Below are positions 1 through 6,434 of a stretch of 7,331 nt of DNA, one piece after another. The position numbers were made by a program, and so were the translations under genes. Every line of letters starts with the position of its first letter. Positions within the stretch are counted from its first letter, which is position 1. Under the pieces are notes generated by a model. It searched no databases. It had not been told where the DNA came from and worked only from the letters and a program-made list of their open reading frames with translations. Origin of the DNA: Lachnospiraceae bacterium UBA4292 (GTDB lineage: Bacteria; Bacillota; Clostridia; Lachnospirales; Lachnospiraceae); NCBI GenBank assembly GCA_002395865.1, contig DGVE01000231.1, positions 1 to 7,331 on the forward strand, given 5' to 3'.

Positions 1-288
1 GCGCTCTCGATACAGCCGATGGTGGAAAATGCCATACGCCACGGCGTGAGGTCCAAAAAGCACGGGCTGGTGGCTGTTGAGACCCGCCGCGAGGGAGGGG
101 AGCACGTTATAGTCATCAGGGATAACGGCGTCGGATTTGATCCGAATGCTGCGTTTTCATCGGACAGATCGCACATCGGTATACAGAATGTGCGCGATCG
201 TATAGAGCAGCTGTGCGGCGGAAGCTTCGACATAGAGAGCCACTCGGACAGCGGAACCATCATAACCATGAGGATACCTGTTAAATAA
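1..288 (+). CDS. Sensor histidine kinase, C-terminal ATP-binding end (5' truncated by window)
   Basis: This is the last 95 residues of a histidine kinase; the open frame runs in from base 1, so the gene starts outside the window. The HATPase_c fold is recognisable. The N box is IQPMVENAIRHG (residues about 4-15, with the Mg-binding Asn at 10), the G1 box is DNGVGFD (41-47), and the G2 box is HIGIQNVRDRI (about 58-68). The 'QP-VENAI-HG' N box is typical of LytS/YesM-type (HisKA_7TM or His_kinase family) kinases, in which the phosphorylated His lies upstream, here not visible. It would autophosphorylate and pass phosphate to the response regulator that follows on the same strand after a 104-base gap. 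The signal it senses cannot be told because the sensor part is missing. The stop is TAA at 286-288. Confidence 0.93.
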   Translation, partial: ALSIQPMVENAIRHGVRSKKHGLVAVETRREGGEHVIVIRDNGVGFDPNAAFSSDRSHIGIQNVRDRIEQLCGGSFDIESHSDSGTIITMRIPVK

Positions 289-302
289 GGGGAAAGGGGC
301 AA

Positions 303-377
303 GGAAGTTTGAAAGAGGAGCTTTCAAACTTCCATCGGTGCTACGGCAGGCATAGCACCGATGCACACCATGCCTGC
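303..377. repeat. Cluster of perfect inverted repeats between kinase and regulator genes, with two mutually exclusive hairpins
   Basis: Three perfect inverted repeats fill most of this intergenic gap. Hairpin 1 pairs GGAAGTTTGAAAG (303-315) with CTTTCAAACTTCC (321-333), 13 bp with a 5-base loop AGGAG. Hairpin 2 pairs CATCGGTGCTA (333-343) with TAGCACCGATG (353-363), 11 bp with a 9-base loop. Hairpin 3 pairs GCAGGCAT (346-353) with ATGCCTGC (370-377), 8 bp. Hairpin 3 uses the loop of hairpin 2 and the first base of its 3' arm, so the two cannot form together; that is the geometry of an attenuator or RNA switch. No T-run follows, so it is not an ordinary terminator. All pairs are Watson-Crick, so the acting strand cannot be told. 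It could instead be an inserted palindromic element that splits an operon. Confidence 0.75.
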
Positions 378-392
378 GGCAAGGTATAAAGT

Positions 393-1226
393 ATGAAGCT
401 GCTGTGTGTTGATGATGAGGAGCTGATCCTTAAGCTGACAATGATGCTGTGCAGGGAGCTGGATATCGTGGAGAGCGTGGAGGGCTTCTCGTCCTCGAAG
501 GAGGCTCTTAAGTATCTGGAGAGCAACAGCGTGGACGCCATTCTCATGGATATCGATATGCCGGAGATAAACGGTCTGGCGATGGCAAAGATCGTGGGAG
601 AAAAATATCCCGACACATCCGTTATATTTCTGACGGGCTACTCGCAGTACGCTGTGGACGCGTTTTCCATGCATGCCTCCGGATATCTCTTAAAGCCGGT
701 CAGCAAGGACAAGCTCCTGACCGAGCTCGAGTACGCGCAGAACAATAAGCATACCGAGAGCTTCGAGGAGGAGGACAACTGCAGGATCAAGGCCCGCACA
801 TTCGGCAATTTCACACTGGAGGTCGATGGAAAGCAGGTGAATTTCTCACGCCAGAAGGCGAAGGAGATATTCGCGTACCTTGTCGACAGGCAGGGCACGA
901 GCGTCACGAGGGCGGAGGTGTTCGGCGAGCTCTGGGAGGACGGACTGTACGACAGGCCGATGCAGAAGCAGCTGGATGTCATCATCAGGAGCCTGAAGAC
1001 TACTCTCGAGGAGTACGGAATAGGCGATATACTCGAATCGGAGAAGGGAACGCTGCGCGTGAACCCCGATATGATCGACTGTGACATGTACAGGTTCCTA
1101 AAGGGCGACAAAAAGGCGAGGGATGCCTTCAGGGGTGAGTACATGACCAGCTACGAGTGGGCTGCTGTGACAGAGGGATATCTGACCACCCTGCTTGAAA
1201 AGGAAAATAAAAAGAAACGGTATTAA
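393..1226 (+). CDS. Response regulator: CheY-like receiver plus winged-helix/SARP-type DNA-binding domain
   Basis: A 277-residue two-domain regulator. The receiver domain (about 1-118) has the acidic pair D7/D8 in CVDDEE, the phosphoacceptor D53 in ILMDIDMPEINGL, the switch Thr T81 in FLTGYSQYAVDAF, and the conserved K101 in YLLKP. An acidic linker (about 119-130) leads to a C-terminal region starting RIKARTFGNFTLEVDG (131-146), the beta-strand opening of an OmpR/SARP-type winged helix. A helix-turn-helix follows at about 155-200, with a short helical tail that may be a shortened bacterial transcriptional activator (BTAD) segment. It presumably binds DNA when phosphorylated by the preceding kinase; its targets are unknown, though the membrane-protein gene starts 6 bases after its stop and may be co-transcribed. 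The ATG at 393 has a modest AAGG (381-384) eight bases upstream, just after the hairpin cluster. Confidence 0.9.
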   Translation: MKLLCVDDEELILKLTMMLCRELDIVESVEGFSSSKEALKYLESNSVDAILMDIDMPEINGLAMAKIVGEKYPDTSVIFLTGYSQYAVDAFSMHASGYLLKPVSKDKLLTELEYAQNNKHTESFEEEDNCRIKARTFGNFTLEVDGKQVNFSRQKAKEIFAYLVDRQGTSVTRAEVFGELWEDGLYDRPMQKQLDVIIRSLKTTLEEYGIGDILESEKGTLRVNPDMIDCDMYRFLKGDKKARDAFRGEYMTSYEWAAVTEGYLTTLLEKENKKKRY

Positions 1227-1232
1227 TGTGAT

Positions 1233-2723
1233 ATGCAAATAAAAAAACCCAAAAATGGTTTGGTATCGGTTTTAATGCTGGGAGTTCTTCTGCTGTTAAT
1301 GAGCTTCCTGACGATCCTGATCACGGGCAGGAGATGCACTGTAAGGACGGAATTTATAAAGCCTGTCGATGGGCTTTCAATCGATGATTTTAAAGTGAGC
1401 CTCGACGATGAGGGCATCGTGAACATCGATGAAACATATATCAAAGACGGCTGCATTATCACGGAGCTGTCCTTTGTGAGCAGGGGAAAGACATGCCTTG
1501 AGATCATCGGACCGGACGGACGCTACGGATTTCAGAAGATATACGCGCACAGAGTGGGTATCATTACGGTCGAGTATTATTTCGGAATGGTGAATGGAGG
1601 CTGGGTCATAGCTCTGTCATATGTCCTGTTTCTTTGGACACTCTCCCTGTACCTTCTGGTGCGCTGCTCTGCAAGTCTGAGACGAGACATGTTCAGCTAT
1701 GACAACATCGCTCTTTTGGGCGTGACCATAGCAGTCATATTCCATATGCTTCAGCAGGCTTCGGGACTTGCCAATTACAACGGTCCCATGGATTCCATAC
1801 TCTCAGTCATGGATCTGGGCACTGGCATATCGCTGATTCTGCTTCCCATAGCCTTTGTGGTCTCGGTTTTTGTGATGATCACGAATATCAGGCTTTTGAT
1901 AAAGGAGGGACGGAAACTCAAAAATATTCTGGGTACCGCGTTGGGCCTTGGCCTCATGCTTCTGACCCTGACTCCGTCTTTTATCTACAGAATTGCGTCA
2001 TCCATGCCTACGCTTGAGACCCAGCGTGAGGGAAGTATCGGACATATCGCGGAAATATTTGCGGAAAACATCATATATTCGCTTGTGGCATACCTCGAGT
2101 GTGTGCTTATGGCTACTATTATACTCGGGCTTGCGGCAGCTAAAAACGTGCCTTCGTTTGACATGGATTATGTGATGATACTGGGATGCCGGATGAAGAA
2201 GGACGGAACACTCACGAACCTGTTAAAGGGCCGCGTGGACAGAGCCGTGGATTTTGCGAAGCGGCAGAAGGAGGCCACAGGAAAGGATGTCATTTTCGTG
2301 CCATCCGGCGGACAGGGAGCGGATGAGCCTTTGTCCGAGGCGCAGGCTATGAAGAATTATCTTCTGTCGATAGGGATACCCGAGGAGAGGATACTTGCGG
2401 AGGATAAGTCGTTAAACACATATCAGAACTTCGGCTATTCCAAGGAGCTCATAGACAAACATTTCGGGTCTGAGAATGCGAAGATAGCTTTTTCCACGAC
2501 GAACTACCACGTATTCCGTTCGGGCATGTATGCCTCGAAGCAGGGTATAAAGGTGCAGGGCATGGGCAGTAAGACGAAGGTGTACTTCTGGGTAAATGCT
2601 TTTGTCAGGGAATTTATAGCCACACTTGAAGCAAAAAAGAAATTGCATATGGCGGCTATAGGTGTTATAATACTCCTTAATATACAGATGGCGGTCATAT
2701 TCTGGCTGGCCTTACGGCTTTAG
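1233..2723 (+). CDS. Multi-pass membrane protein with C-terminal DUF218 (YdcF/SanA/ElyC-like) domain
   Basis: 496 residues. Predicted membrane segments lie at about 10-30, 123-143, 158-175, 198-216, 233-253, 282-301 and 474-493. Residues 31-122 form one polar, probably extracytoplasmic domain. Residues about 312-465 form a DUF218 domain: the opening strand DYVMILGCRM, then SGGQGADEPLSEA (358-370), EDKSLNTYQNF (390-400) and STTNYHVFRSGMYA (421-434), the usual DUF218 run of conserved Gly/Glu/Asn/His residues. Family members SanA and ElyC affect cell-envelope integrity, but no firm biochemical activity is established, and I assign none. Positively charged loops at 144-157 and 217-232 suggest those face the cytoplasm, which with the segment count would also put DUF218 inside; this is a prediction only. 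The start lies 6 bases after the regulator stop and has no clear Shine-Dalgarno, suggesting translational coupling. Confidence 0.88.
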   Translation: MQIKKPKNGLVSVLMLGVLLLLMSFLTILITGRRCTVRTEFIKPVDGLSIDDFKVSLDDEGIVNIDETYIKDGCIITELSFVSRGKTCLEIIGPDGRYGFQKIYAHRVGIITVEYYFGMVNGGWVIALSYVLFLWTLSLYLLVRCSASLRRDMFSYDNIALLGVTIAVIFHMLQQASGLANYNGPMDSILSVMDLGTGISLILLPIAFVVSVFVMITNIRLLIKEGRKLKNILGTALGLGLMLLTLTPSFIYRIASSMPTLETQREGSIGHIAEIFAENIIYSLVAYLECVLMATIILGLAAAKNVPSFDMDYVMILGCRMKKDGTLTNLLKGRVDRAVDFAKRQKEATGKDVIFVPSGGQGADEPLSEAQAMKNYLLSIGIPEERILAEDKSLNTYQNFGYSKELIDKHFGSENAKIAFSTTNYHVFRSGMYASKQGIKVQGMGSKTKVYFWVNAFVREFIATLEAKKKLHMAAIGVIILLNIQMAVIFWLALRL

Positions 2724-2731
2724 TATCTTTG

Positions 2732-2757
2732 CCTCCGCACGGAGCATGTGACGGAGG
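2732..2757. repeat. Intercistronic hairpin
   Basis: CCTCCG (2732-2737) pairs with CGGAGG (2752-2757), continued by CAC/GTG (2738-2740 with 2748-2750) around a bulged A at 2751; the loop is 7 bases. It lies 8 bases after the DUF218 gene stop and 15 bases before the Shine-Dalgarno of the next gene. No T-run follows, so it is more likely an RNA-processing or stability hairpin than a terminator. Confidence 0.5.
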
Positions 2758-2772
2758 TTCATATAAATCTAT

Positions 2773-2779
2773 AAGGAGG
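2773..2779 (+). promoter_or_regulatory. Strong Shine-Dalgarno deciding the start at 2787
   Basis: AAGGAGG lies seven bases before the ATG at 2787. An earlier ATG at 2783, in another frame, meets a stop after five codons, so 2787 is the real start. Confidence 0.85.
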
Positions 2780-2786
2780 AAAATGT

Positions 2787-3296
2787 ATGGGCTTTTTTGA
2801 CAAGCTTTTCGGCGGCGGAAGCGAGGCCGGCAAGGCTGTGGAAGATCTGTTCGGCAGCCTGTTAAACGGCGCGAAGCAGCAGAACAGGCCGCAGAACAGC
2901 CAACAGCCGCAACCTGTACCTGCGCAGCCTGCGCCTGCGTACGAGAAGGCAGAAAGCGGCTTTTCGTGGGGCGATGTGATGCCCGATGAGCCGAACCAGT
3001 ATAATTTCGGCGGGACATTTACTGATTACTTCGAGACGATATTCAGGGAGGATTTTCCCGGGACCGTCTACTCGAAGCAGTTCACCGGCTACAACAACAA
3101 GAGGATCGTGTACACATTTACAGCCGGCGGAACGAAGAAGCTGGTGGTGGAGCTGATGAACCAGTTCAGCAGGGCGCAGGGCGTGAGGAATGAGTGCGCC
3201 CGGGAGGGCGTGCCCTATCTTCGCTTCTACTACGACCATCACGGCTGGTGGAACACCAGAGCCTACGTGAAGGACCGCGTGGGAAGGTACTTATAA
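2787..3296 (+). CDS. Uncharacterised 169-residue protein with Q/P-rich linker
   Basis: I do not recognise this protein at family level. It has three parts: an N-terminal Gly/Phe-rich amphipathic stretch (1-30, MGFFDKLFGGGSEAG), a Gln/Pro-rich low-complexity linker (about 31-51), and a compact aromatic-rich C-terminal domain (about 55-169). No signal peptide or membrane segment is visible, so it is probably cytosolic. The C-terminal domain contains GGTKKLVVELMNQ (114-126), RNECAREGVPYLRFYYD (134-150), and HHGWWNTRAYVKDRV (151-165). The order 'beta-strand with Glu, polar helix, short strand, basic helix' weakly recalls restriction-endonuclease-like (PD-(D/E)xK) folds with E122, but catalytic residues cannot be assigned. 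It has the best ribosome-binding site of the + strand genes here. Its stop lies 14 bases before the structured element that precedes the reverse transcriptase, so a functional link is possible but unproved. Confidence 0.82.
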   Translation: MGFFDKLFGGGSEAGKAVEDLFGSLLNGAKQQNRPQNSQQPQPVPAQPAPAYEKAESGFSWGDVMPDEPNQYNFGGTFTDYFETIFREDFPGTVYSKQFTGYNNKRIVYTFTAGGTKKLVVELMNQFSRAQGVRNECAREGVPYLRFYYDHHGWWNTRAYVKDRVGRYL

Positions 3297-3310
3297 CTAT
3301 TGTCAATATG

Positions 3311-3443
3311 CAGAGGGAGAACGCGTTTGCGCCTGCGGCGGACCCGGCACGAAGCGAAGTAAGGCTTCGCAGGCAGCTGCTTCGTGTACGGTCCGGTACA
3401 TTCCATAATTTATGGAATTTAAGGTCTTCTCCCTCTGTTTTTT
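3311..3443 (+). ncRNA. Putative structured RNA upstream of the reverse transcriptase (retron-like inverted-repeat layout)
   Basis: An 11-bp perfect outer stem joins CAGAGGGAGAA (3311-3321) to TTCTCCCTCTG (3427-3437), followed at once by six T (3438-3443). Inside are two structures. The first is a long broken hairpin: CGGACC (3339-3344) with GGTCCG (3390-3395), then CACGAA (3348-3353) with TTCGTG (3381-3386), then GCGAAG (3354-3359) with CTTCGC (3365-3370). The second is an 8-bp hairpin ATTCCATA/TATGGAAT (3400-3407 with 3411-3418). The RT start codon follows 13 bases after the T-run. Long end-pairing repeats enclosing hairpins, then an RT gene, is the order of retron a1-msr-msd-a2-RT. The alternative is a terminator of the upstream gene with an unusually long, structured apical region. 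The fold is visible; transcription as an RNA and any use as template are inferred. Confidence 0.5.
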
Positions 3444-3446
3444 ATT

Positions 3447-3450
3447 GAGG
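3447..3450 (+). promoter_or_regulatory. Shine-Dalgarno supporting the RT start at 3457
   Basis: GAGG lies six bases before the ATG at 3457. The longer frame would start at ATG 3412, but that codon lies inside the perfect hairpin 3400-3418, has no Shine-Dalgarno, and would add 15 hydrophobic residues unlike the rest of the protein. Confidence 0.65.
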
Positions 3451-3456
3451 CAGGAT

Positions 3457-4644
3457 ATGTCACTTCTGGACGAGCTTTCTTCACCCGCGGTGTGGGAAAG
3501 ATTTTACGAATACAGAAACACGCTCGCAGGTATCCGCGACAACAGAGGACTCAGACAGTTCATCGACGGGAATAGATATCTGAGCACAGTGGAAATGATA
3601 AAGGCAGGGAGAGGATATCCCCTGCCTGTTCGTTCTGTCATCAGCAAGATGGGCTCGGATAAAAAGAGGGTGGTGTATACCTATCCCGAGGACTTCAACA
3701 TGGTGCTGAAACTCCTGACATACCTGATGCTTAGGAAATATGACGGTATATTTTCGAAAGGGCTCTACTCGTTTCGGCCGGGGCGCACAGGCAGGGACGC
3801 GGTGAAGATGCTTCTGTCGCGCGGGGGGATAGCGGAAATGTATTCCTACAAGGCAGACGTCCACGACTATTTCAACAGCATACCGGTCGAAGGGCTGCTG
3901 CCTGTTTTAAAGGCAGTGCTTTCGGATGACGAGCCGCTTTTTGCCTTTTTAAGCGCACTTCTTGAGAATCCACGCGTGATAGACGGGGACTCGGTCACCA
4001 CACAGAGAAAGGGCATTATGGCCGGAACTCCGGTATCGTCCTTTTTCGCGAATCTGTATCTGACGGAAATGGATGAGTATTTCGAGGGGCTCGGGATCCC
4101 CTACGCGAGATATTCTGACGATATAATAGTTTTCGCGGATACGGAGGAGGGCGCTAAGCGGCACGCGGAGTATATAAGAAGCTTTTTGAAGGACAGGGGA
4201 CTGGAGCTTAACCCGAAGAAGGAGGAGTTCCACACACCGGAGGAGGGATTTACTTTTCTCGGCTTTTATGCGGGAAACGGAGTCGTGGACATTGCCCCGG
4301 CGACACTTACAAAGCTCAAGCAGAAGATGAGGAGAAAGAGGGATGCGCTTAAGAGGTGGCAGAACAGGAGCGAGGCGGAGCCGGAGAGGGCTGCGAAAGC
4401 ATTTATAAGGATGTTTAATCGAAAGCTTCTCGAGACGCCGCGCGGGAGCGAGCTGTCATGGAGCAGGTGGTTCTTCCCTGTGATAAACACCGACAGGAGC
4501 CTGCGGCAGATCGACAGGTACGCGCAGGATTGCATAAGATATCTGCTGACTGGGCGGCACACAAAGGCGAGATACAACATCCGCTACGAGGACATAAAGG
4601 CGCTCGGCTACAAAAATGTGGTGCATGAGTACTATAAAGAATGA
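3457..4644 (+). CDS. Stand-alone reverse transcriptase, group II-intron-like, YSDD active site
   Basis: 395 residues from ATG 3457. The RT fingers/palm motifs are complete and in order: LYSFRPGRTGRDAV (about 103-116); motif A KADVHDYFNSIP with catalytic D134; GIMAGTPVSSFFANLYL (186-202), the template-gripping block; motif C ARYSDDIIVFAD with the Asp pair 221/222; the NPKKEEF block (252-258); and TFLGFYAG (266-273). All three catalytic aspartates are present, so it should be an active polymerase. A helical thumb follows (about 284-335), then a C-terminal block ending in ALGYKNVVHEYYK. There is no HNH endonuclease, no obvious intron maturase segment, and no intron boundary around the gene. The retron VTG motif is absent (FLGF occupies the equivalent area), as is the diversity-generating-retroelement SQ motif. 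It best fits an orphan or 'unknown group' RT. Several such groups are antiphage systems, so defence is possible but inferred. Confidence 0.88.
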   Translation: MSLLDELSSPAVWERFYEYRNTLAGIRDNRGLRQFIDGNRYLSTVEMIKAGRGYPLPVRSVISKMGSDKKRVVYTYPEDFNMVLKLLTYLMLRKYDGIFSKGLYSFRPGRTGRDAVKMLLSRGGIAEMYSYKADVHDYFNSIPVEGLLPVLKAVLSDDEPLFAFLSALLENPRVIDGDSVTTQRKGIMAGTPVSSFFANLYLTEMDEYFEGLGIPYARYSDDIIVFADTEEGAKRHAEYIRSFLKDRGLELNPKKEEFHTPEEGFTFLGFYAGNGVVDIAPATLTKLKQKMRRKRDALKRWQNRSEAEPERAAKAFIRMFNRKLLETPRGSELSWSRWFFPVINTDRSLRQIDRYAQDCIRYLLTGRHTKARYNIRYEDIKALGYKNVVHEYYKE

Positions 4645-4646
4645 CG

Positions 4647-4679
4647 GAAGGGACCTTCACATAATGTGAAAGCCCCTTC
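4647..4679. terminator. Hairpin between convergent genes, possible bidirectional terminator
   Basis: An outer stem GAAGGG/CCCTTC (4647-4652 with 4674-4679) and an inner stem TTCAC/GTGAA (4656-4660 with 4666-4670) are separated by a small internal loop. It starts two bases after the RT stop and lies 23 bases from the end of the convergent VWA gene. Only a weak T-run (GTTTTG, about 4685-4690) follows on the + strand, and none close by on the - strand, so termination may be modest. Confidence 0.55.
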
Positions 4680-4702
4680 GCTGCGTTTTGAGGGTATATA
4701 TT

Positions 4703-6415
4703 TTACTCGGCCTTAGTTACACCGCTGTACTCGTTTATGAGATCGACGATAACGTCGTGGAGCTTCTGTACCTCGTAGCTGCCGATGATGGGCTCAAGGT
4801 GTGAACCGCCTATGCCAGAGTCGTCAGTAAGGAATACGTACTCGCCGTCGGTCATTATCGCCATGGCGCGTCCGAAAAGCTCTGTCTCACGGTCGCTGCC
4901 CGAGGAGATGACGGGTATTATGTGGATGCCCTTTGCGGCTGCGGTCTTTACGGCGTCAATGAGAACCTGCTCGGTGCCGTCGTGGGGCGGTGCGTCGAAG
5001 ATCATGAACGCGATCTTGACTGCGCCGTCGTCCCAGTCCGCGGAGTTCATGGTCTCTTTAAGTATCTGATCCACTGCCTCGGGGAAATCTCCGCCGCCCT
5101 CCGCCAGCTCGTTGTTTAAAATCTTCTGCAGCTCCTTCACGTCGGAACCGAAGGGGTTCGTCTTGGTGACGTAATCATCGCCCTCATCACGGTAGAAGTT
5201 GAGAGAGTAGCTGGTGTTAGGAATGGTCACATCCTCCATTATCTTCGAGAAATCCGCCTGAAGATAGGTGAGCTCGTCGGACATGGAGCCGGTGGTGTCG
5301 AGTATGAACATTACCTGCGTCTTATTGTAGACGGCCGATGTTCCGCCTACGGTGAGCTCGAACTCGGTCTTGCCGCCCGCGCGGCCCTGACCTTCGGTGG
5401 CATCCTCCTGCTTAAGGGTGAGACCTTCACTGAGTCCGCTGTAGCAGAGCTGGCCGGAGAGGTCGTATACCATCAGGGAGTACTCATTTGCTGCGTTATC
5501 CCTGAACAGGTATGCGGATCCCGCGCGGCCCGTCCTGCCGCTCCATACGATCTGCTCGTCCATGGTGATAAGGTCCACGCGATATCCTGCCAGTAATGCG
5601 CCGTCCGCATCCTTTAATGATACCGTGATCCTGTCGGTGGGGTTCAGACCGTATGCGGGGAAGCTGATGGCATCGGTCTTCACGAGATTGGTGAAGAAGC
5701 CCCAGTTGCTGTTGTCATTCCACCTTCCGCAGGTGAGCAGGAAGGGGGATGCGGGTATCGGCTCGGTCTCGGGCATGGGTTCGGAATCGTCACCCGGCAT
5801 GGGGACGACATCCGGCTCTCCCACTATCTCGTGTTCTTCGACTCCGGGGAACGGTTCAACGGCGGGGTCCGCCGCTTCGGCGGCATCTCTGATATCGCCC
5901 TTGTAGTCGGACATTTCATCATAGTGATTTATTTCTGCAGCCTTATCGCCTATCAACTCTGAACGACCGGGGTCCGAAATGGCAGGGAATGTGGCTTCTG
6001 CGGGCTTTTCGGTGGAAGAACCGCTTCCCTCCGACGAGGGCGCAGACTTGGTCGAAGCAGAAGCGGCCTTGTCAGGCTTCCCGGAAGCCTTTTCACTGCC
6101 CTTAGGCGCGCTGTCTTCTCCTACCTCCGCGTAATGACCGGTCTCGATACCATTTGCGTCGAGAGACTTGCTCGTATCCATCTTGCCTGAGAGATAACCG
6201 CCTCCGATCACCACGCCCGCAAATACGGCCGCAGCCGCGCCTGTCCACGGCAGAACTCTCTTCCAGATGGACGGTATCTTCTTATCGGGAGCGGCGGGGT
6301 CCTGCATGGTCATTCCCTCGATGACGCTCTTGTCATACTCCGAAATGTACTTTTCGTCGATGTCTCCGGTCGCATCGAACAGCTTATTGTTTAACTCGTT
6401 ATTATCCTTTTTCAT
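4703..6415 (-). CDS. Membrane-anchored von Willebrand A protein with cytoplasmic tail, probable anti-sigma-like partner
   Basis: 570 residues. The N-terminal 52 are polar and probably cytoplasmic, with LFDATGDIDEKYISEYD (12-28), a pattern I associate from memory with membrane proteins encoded next to sigma factors in Clostridia. A single membrane segment (about 56-75) follows. Residues about 76-225 form a low-complexity Ser/Ala/Glu/Pro stalk. About 260-335 looks like a beta-sandwich. About 366-535 is a VWA domain with a metal site DTTGS (D373, T375, S377), GGGDFPEAVDQIL (440-452) and MIFDAPPHDG (471-480). No LPxTG motif is seen. With the sigma gene directly upstream (18-base gap), I infer an outside-in switch: ligand or stress at the VWA domain controls release of sigma by the cytoplasmic tail. 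The Shine-Dalgarno overlaps the sigma stop codon, implying coupled translation. Confidence 0.87.
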   Translation of the reverse strand: MKKDNNELNNKLFDATGDIDEKYISEYDKSVIEGMTMQDPAAPDKKIPSIWKRVLPWTGAAAAVFAGVVIGGGYLSGKMDTSKSLDANGIETGHYAEVGEDSAPKGSEKASGKPDKAASASTKSAPSSEGSGSSTEKPAEATFPAISDPGRSELIGDKAAEINHYDEMSDYKGDIRDAAEAADPAVEPFPGVEEHEIVGEPDVVPMPGDDSEPMPETEPIPASPFLLTCGRWNDNSNWGFFTNLVKTDAISFPAYGLNPTDRITVSLKDADGALLAGYRVDLITMDEQIVWSGRTGRAGSAYLFRDNAANEYSLMVYDLSGQLCYSGLSEGLTLKQEDATEGQGRAGGKTEFELTVGGTSAVYNKTQVMFILDTTGSMSDELTYLQADFSKIMEDVTIPNTSYSLNFYRDEGDDYVTKTNPFGSDVKELQKILNNELAEGGGDFPEAVDQILKETMNSADWDDGAVKIAFMIFDAPPHDGTEQVLIDAVKTAAAKGIHIIPVISSGSDRETELFGRAMAIMTDGEYVFLTDDSGIGGSHLEPIIGSYEVQKLHDVIVDLINEYSGVTKAE

Positions 6416-6424
6416 CTCGATCAG

Positions 6425-6434
6425 TCCCTTCCTT
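6425..6434 (-). promoter_or_regulatory. Shine-Dalgarno of the VWA gene overlapping the sigma stop
   Basis: On the - strand AAGGAAGGGA begins on the last base of the sigma-factor TAA (6434-6436) and ends nine bases before the ATG at 6415. Ribosomes ending the sigma gene would be placed to start the VWA gene, keeping the two products in proportion, as is common for sigma/anti-sigma pairs. Confidence 0.7.

Noticed and set aside
638..1144. 168-codon antisense frame
   Set aside because: It is a mirror of the response-regulator codons, low-complexity Ser/Leu-rich, with no ribosome-binding site or recognisable domain.
3412..3456. Upstream ATG at 3412 as the RT start
   Set aside because: It lies inside the hairpin 3400-3418 and before the T-run, has no Shine-Dalgarno, and would add residues not matching an RT N-terminus. 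ATG 3457 has GAGG at proper spacing.
3311..4644. Canonical retron
   Set aside because: The layout is retron-like, but the RT has FLGF instead of the VTG block, YSDD rather than the usual YADD, and no retron-type NAxxH motif I can see. I therefore call it only retron-like in arrangement.
3297..4702. Diversity-generating retroelement
   Set aside because: I found no template/variable repeat pair with adenine-specific differences, the RT lacks the typical SQ-containing motif, and no C-type-lectin-like target with a variable C-terminus is in the window.
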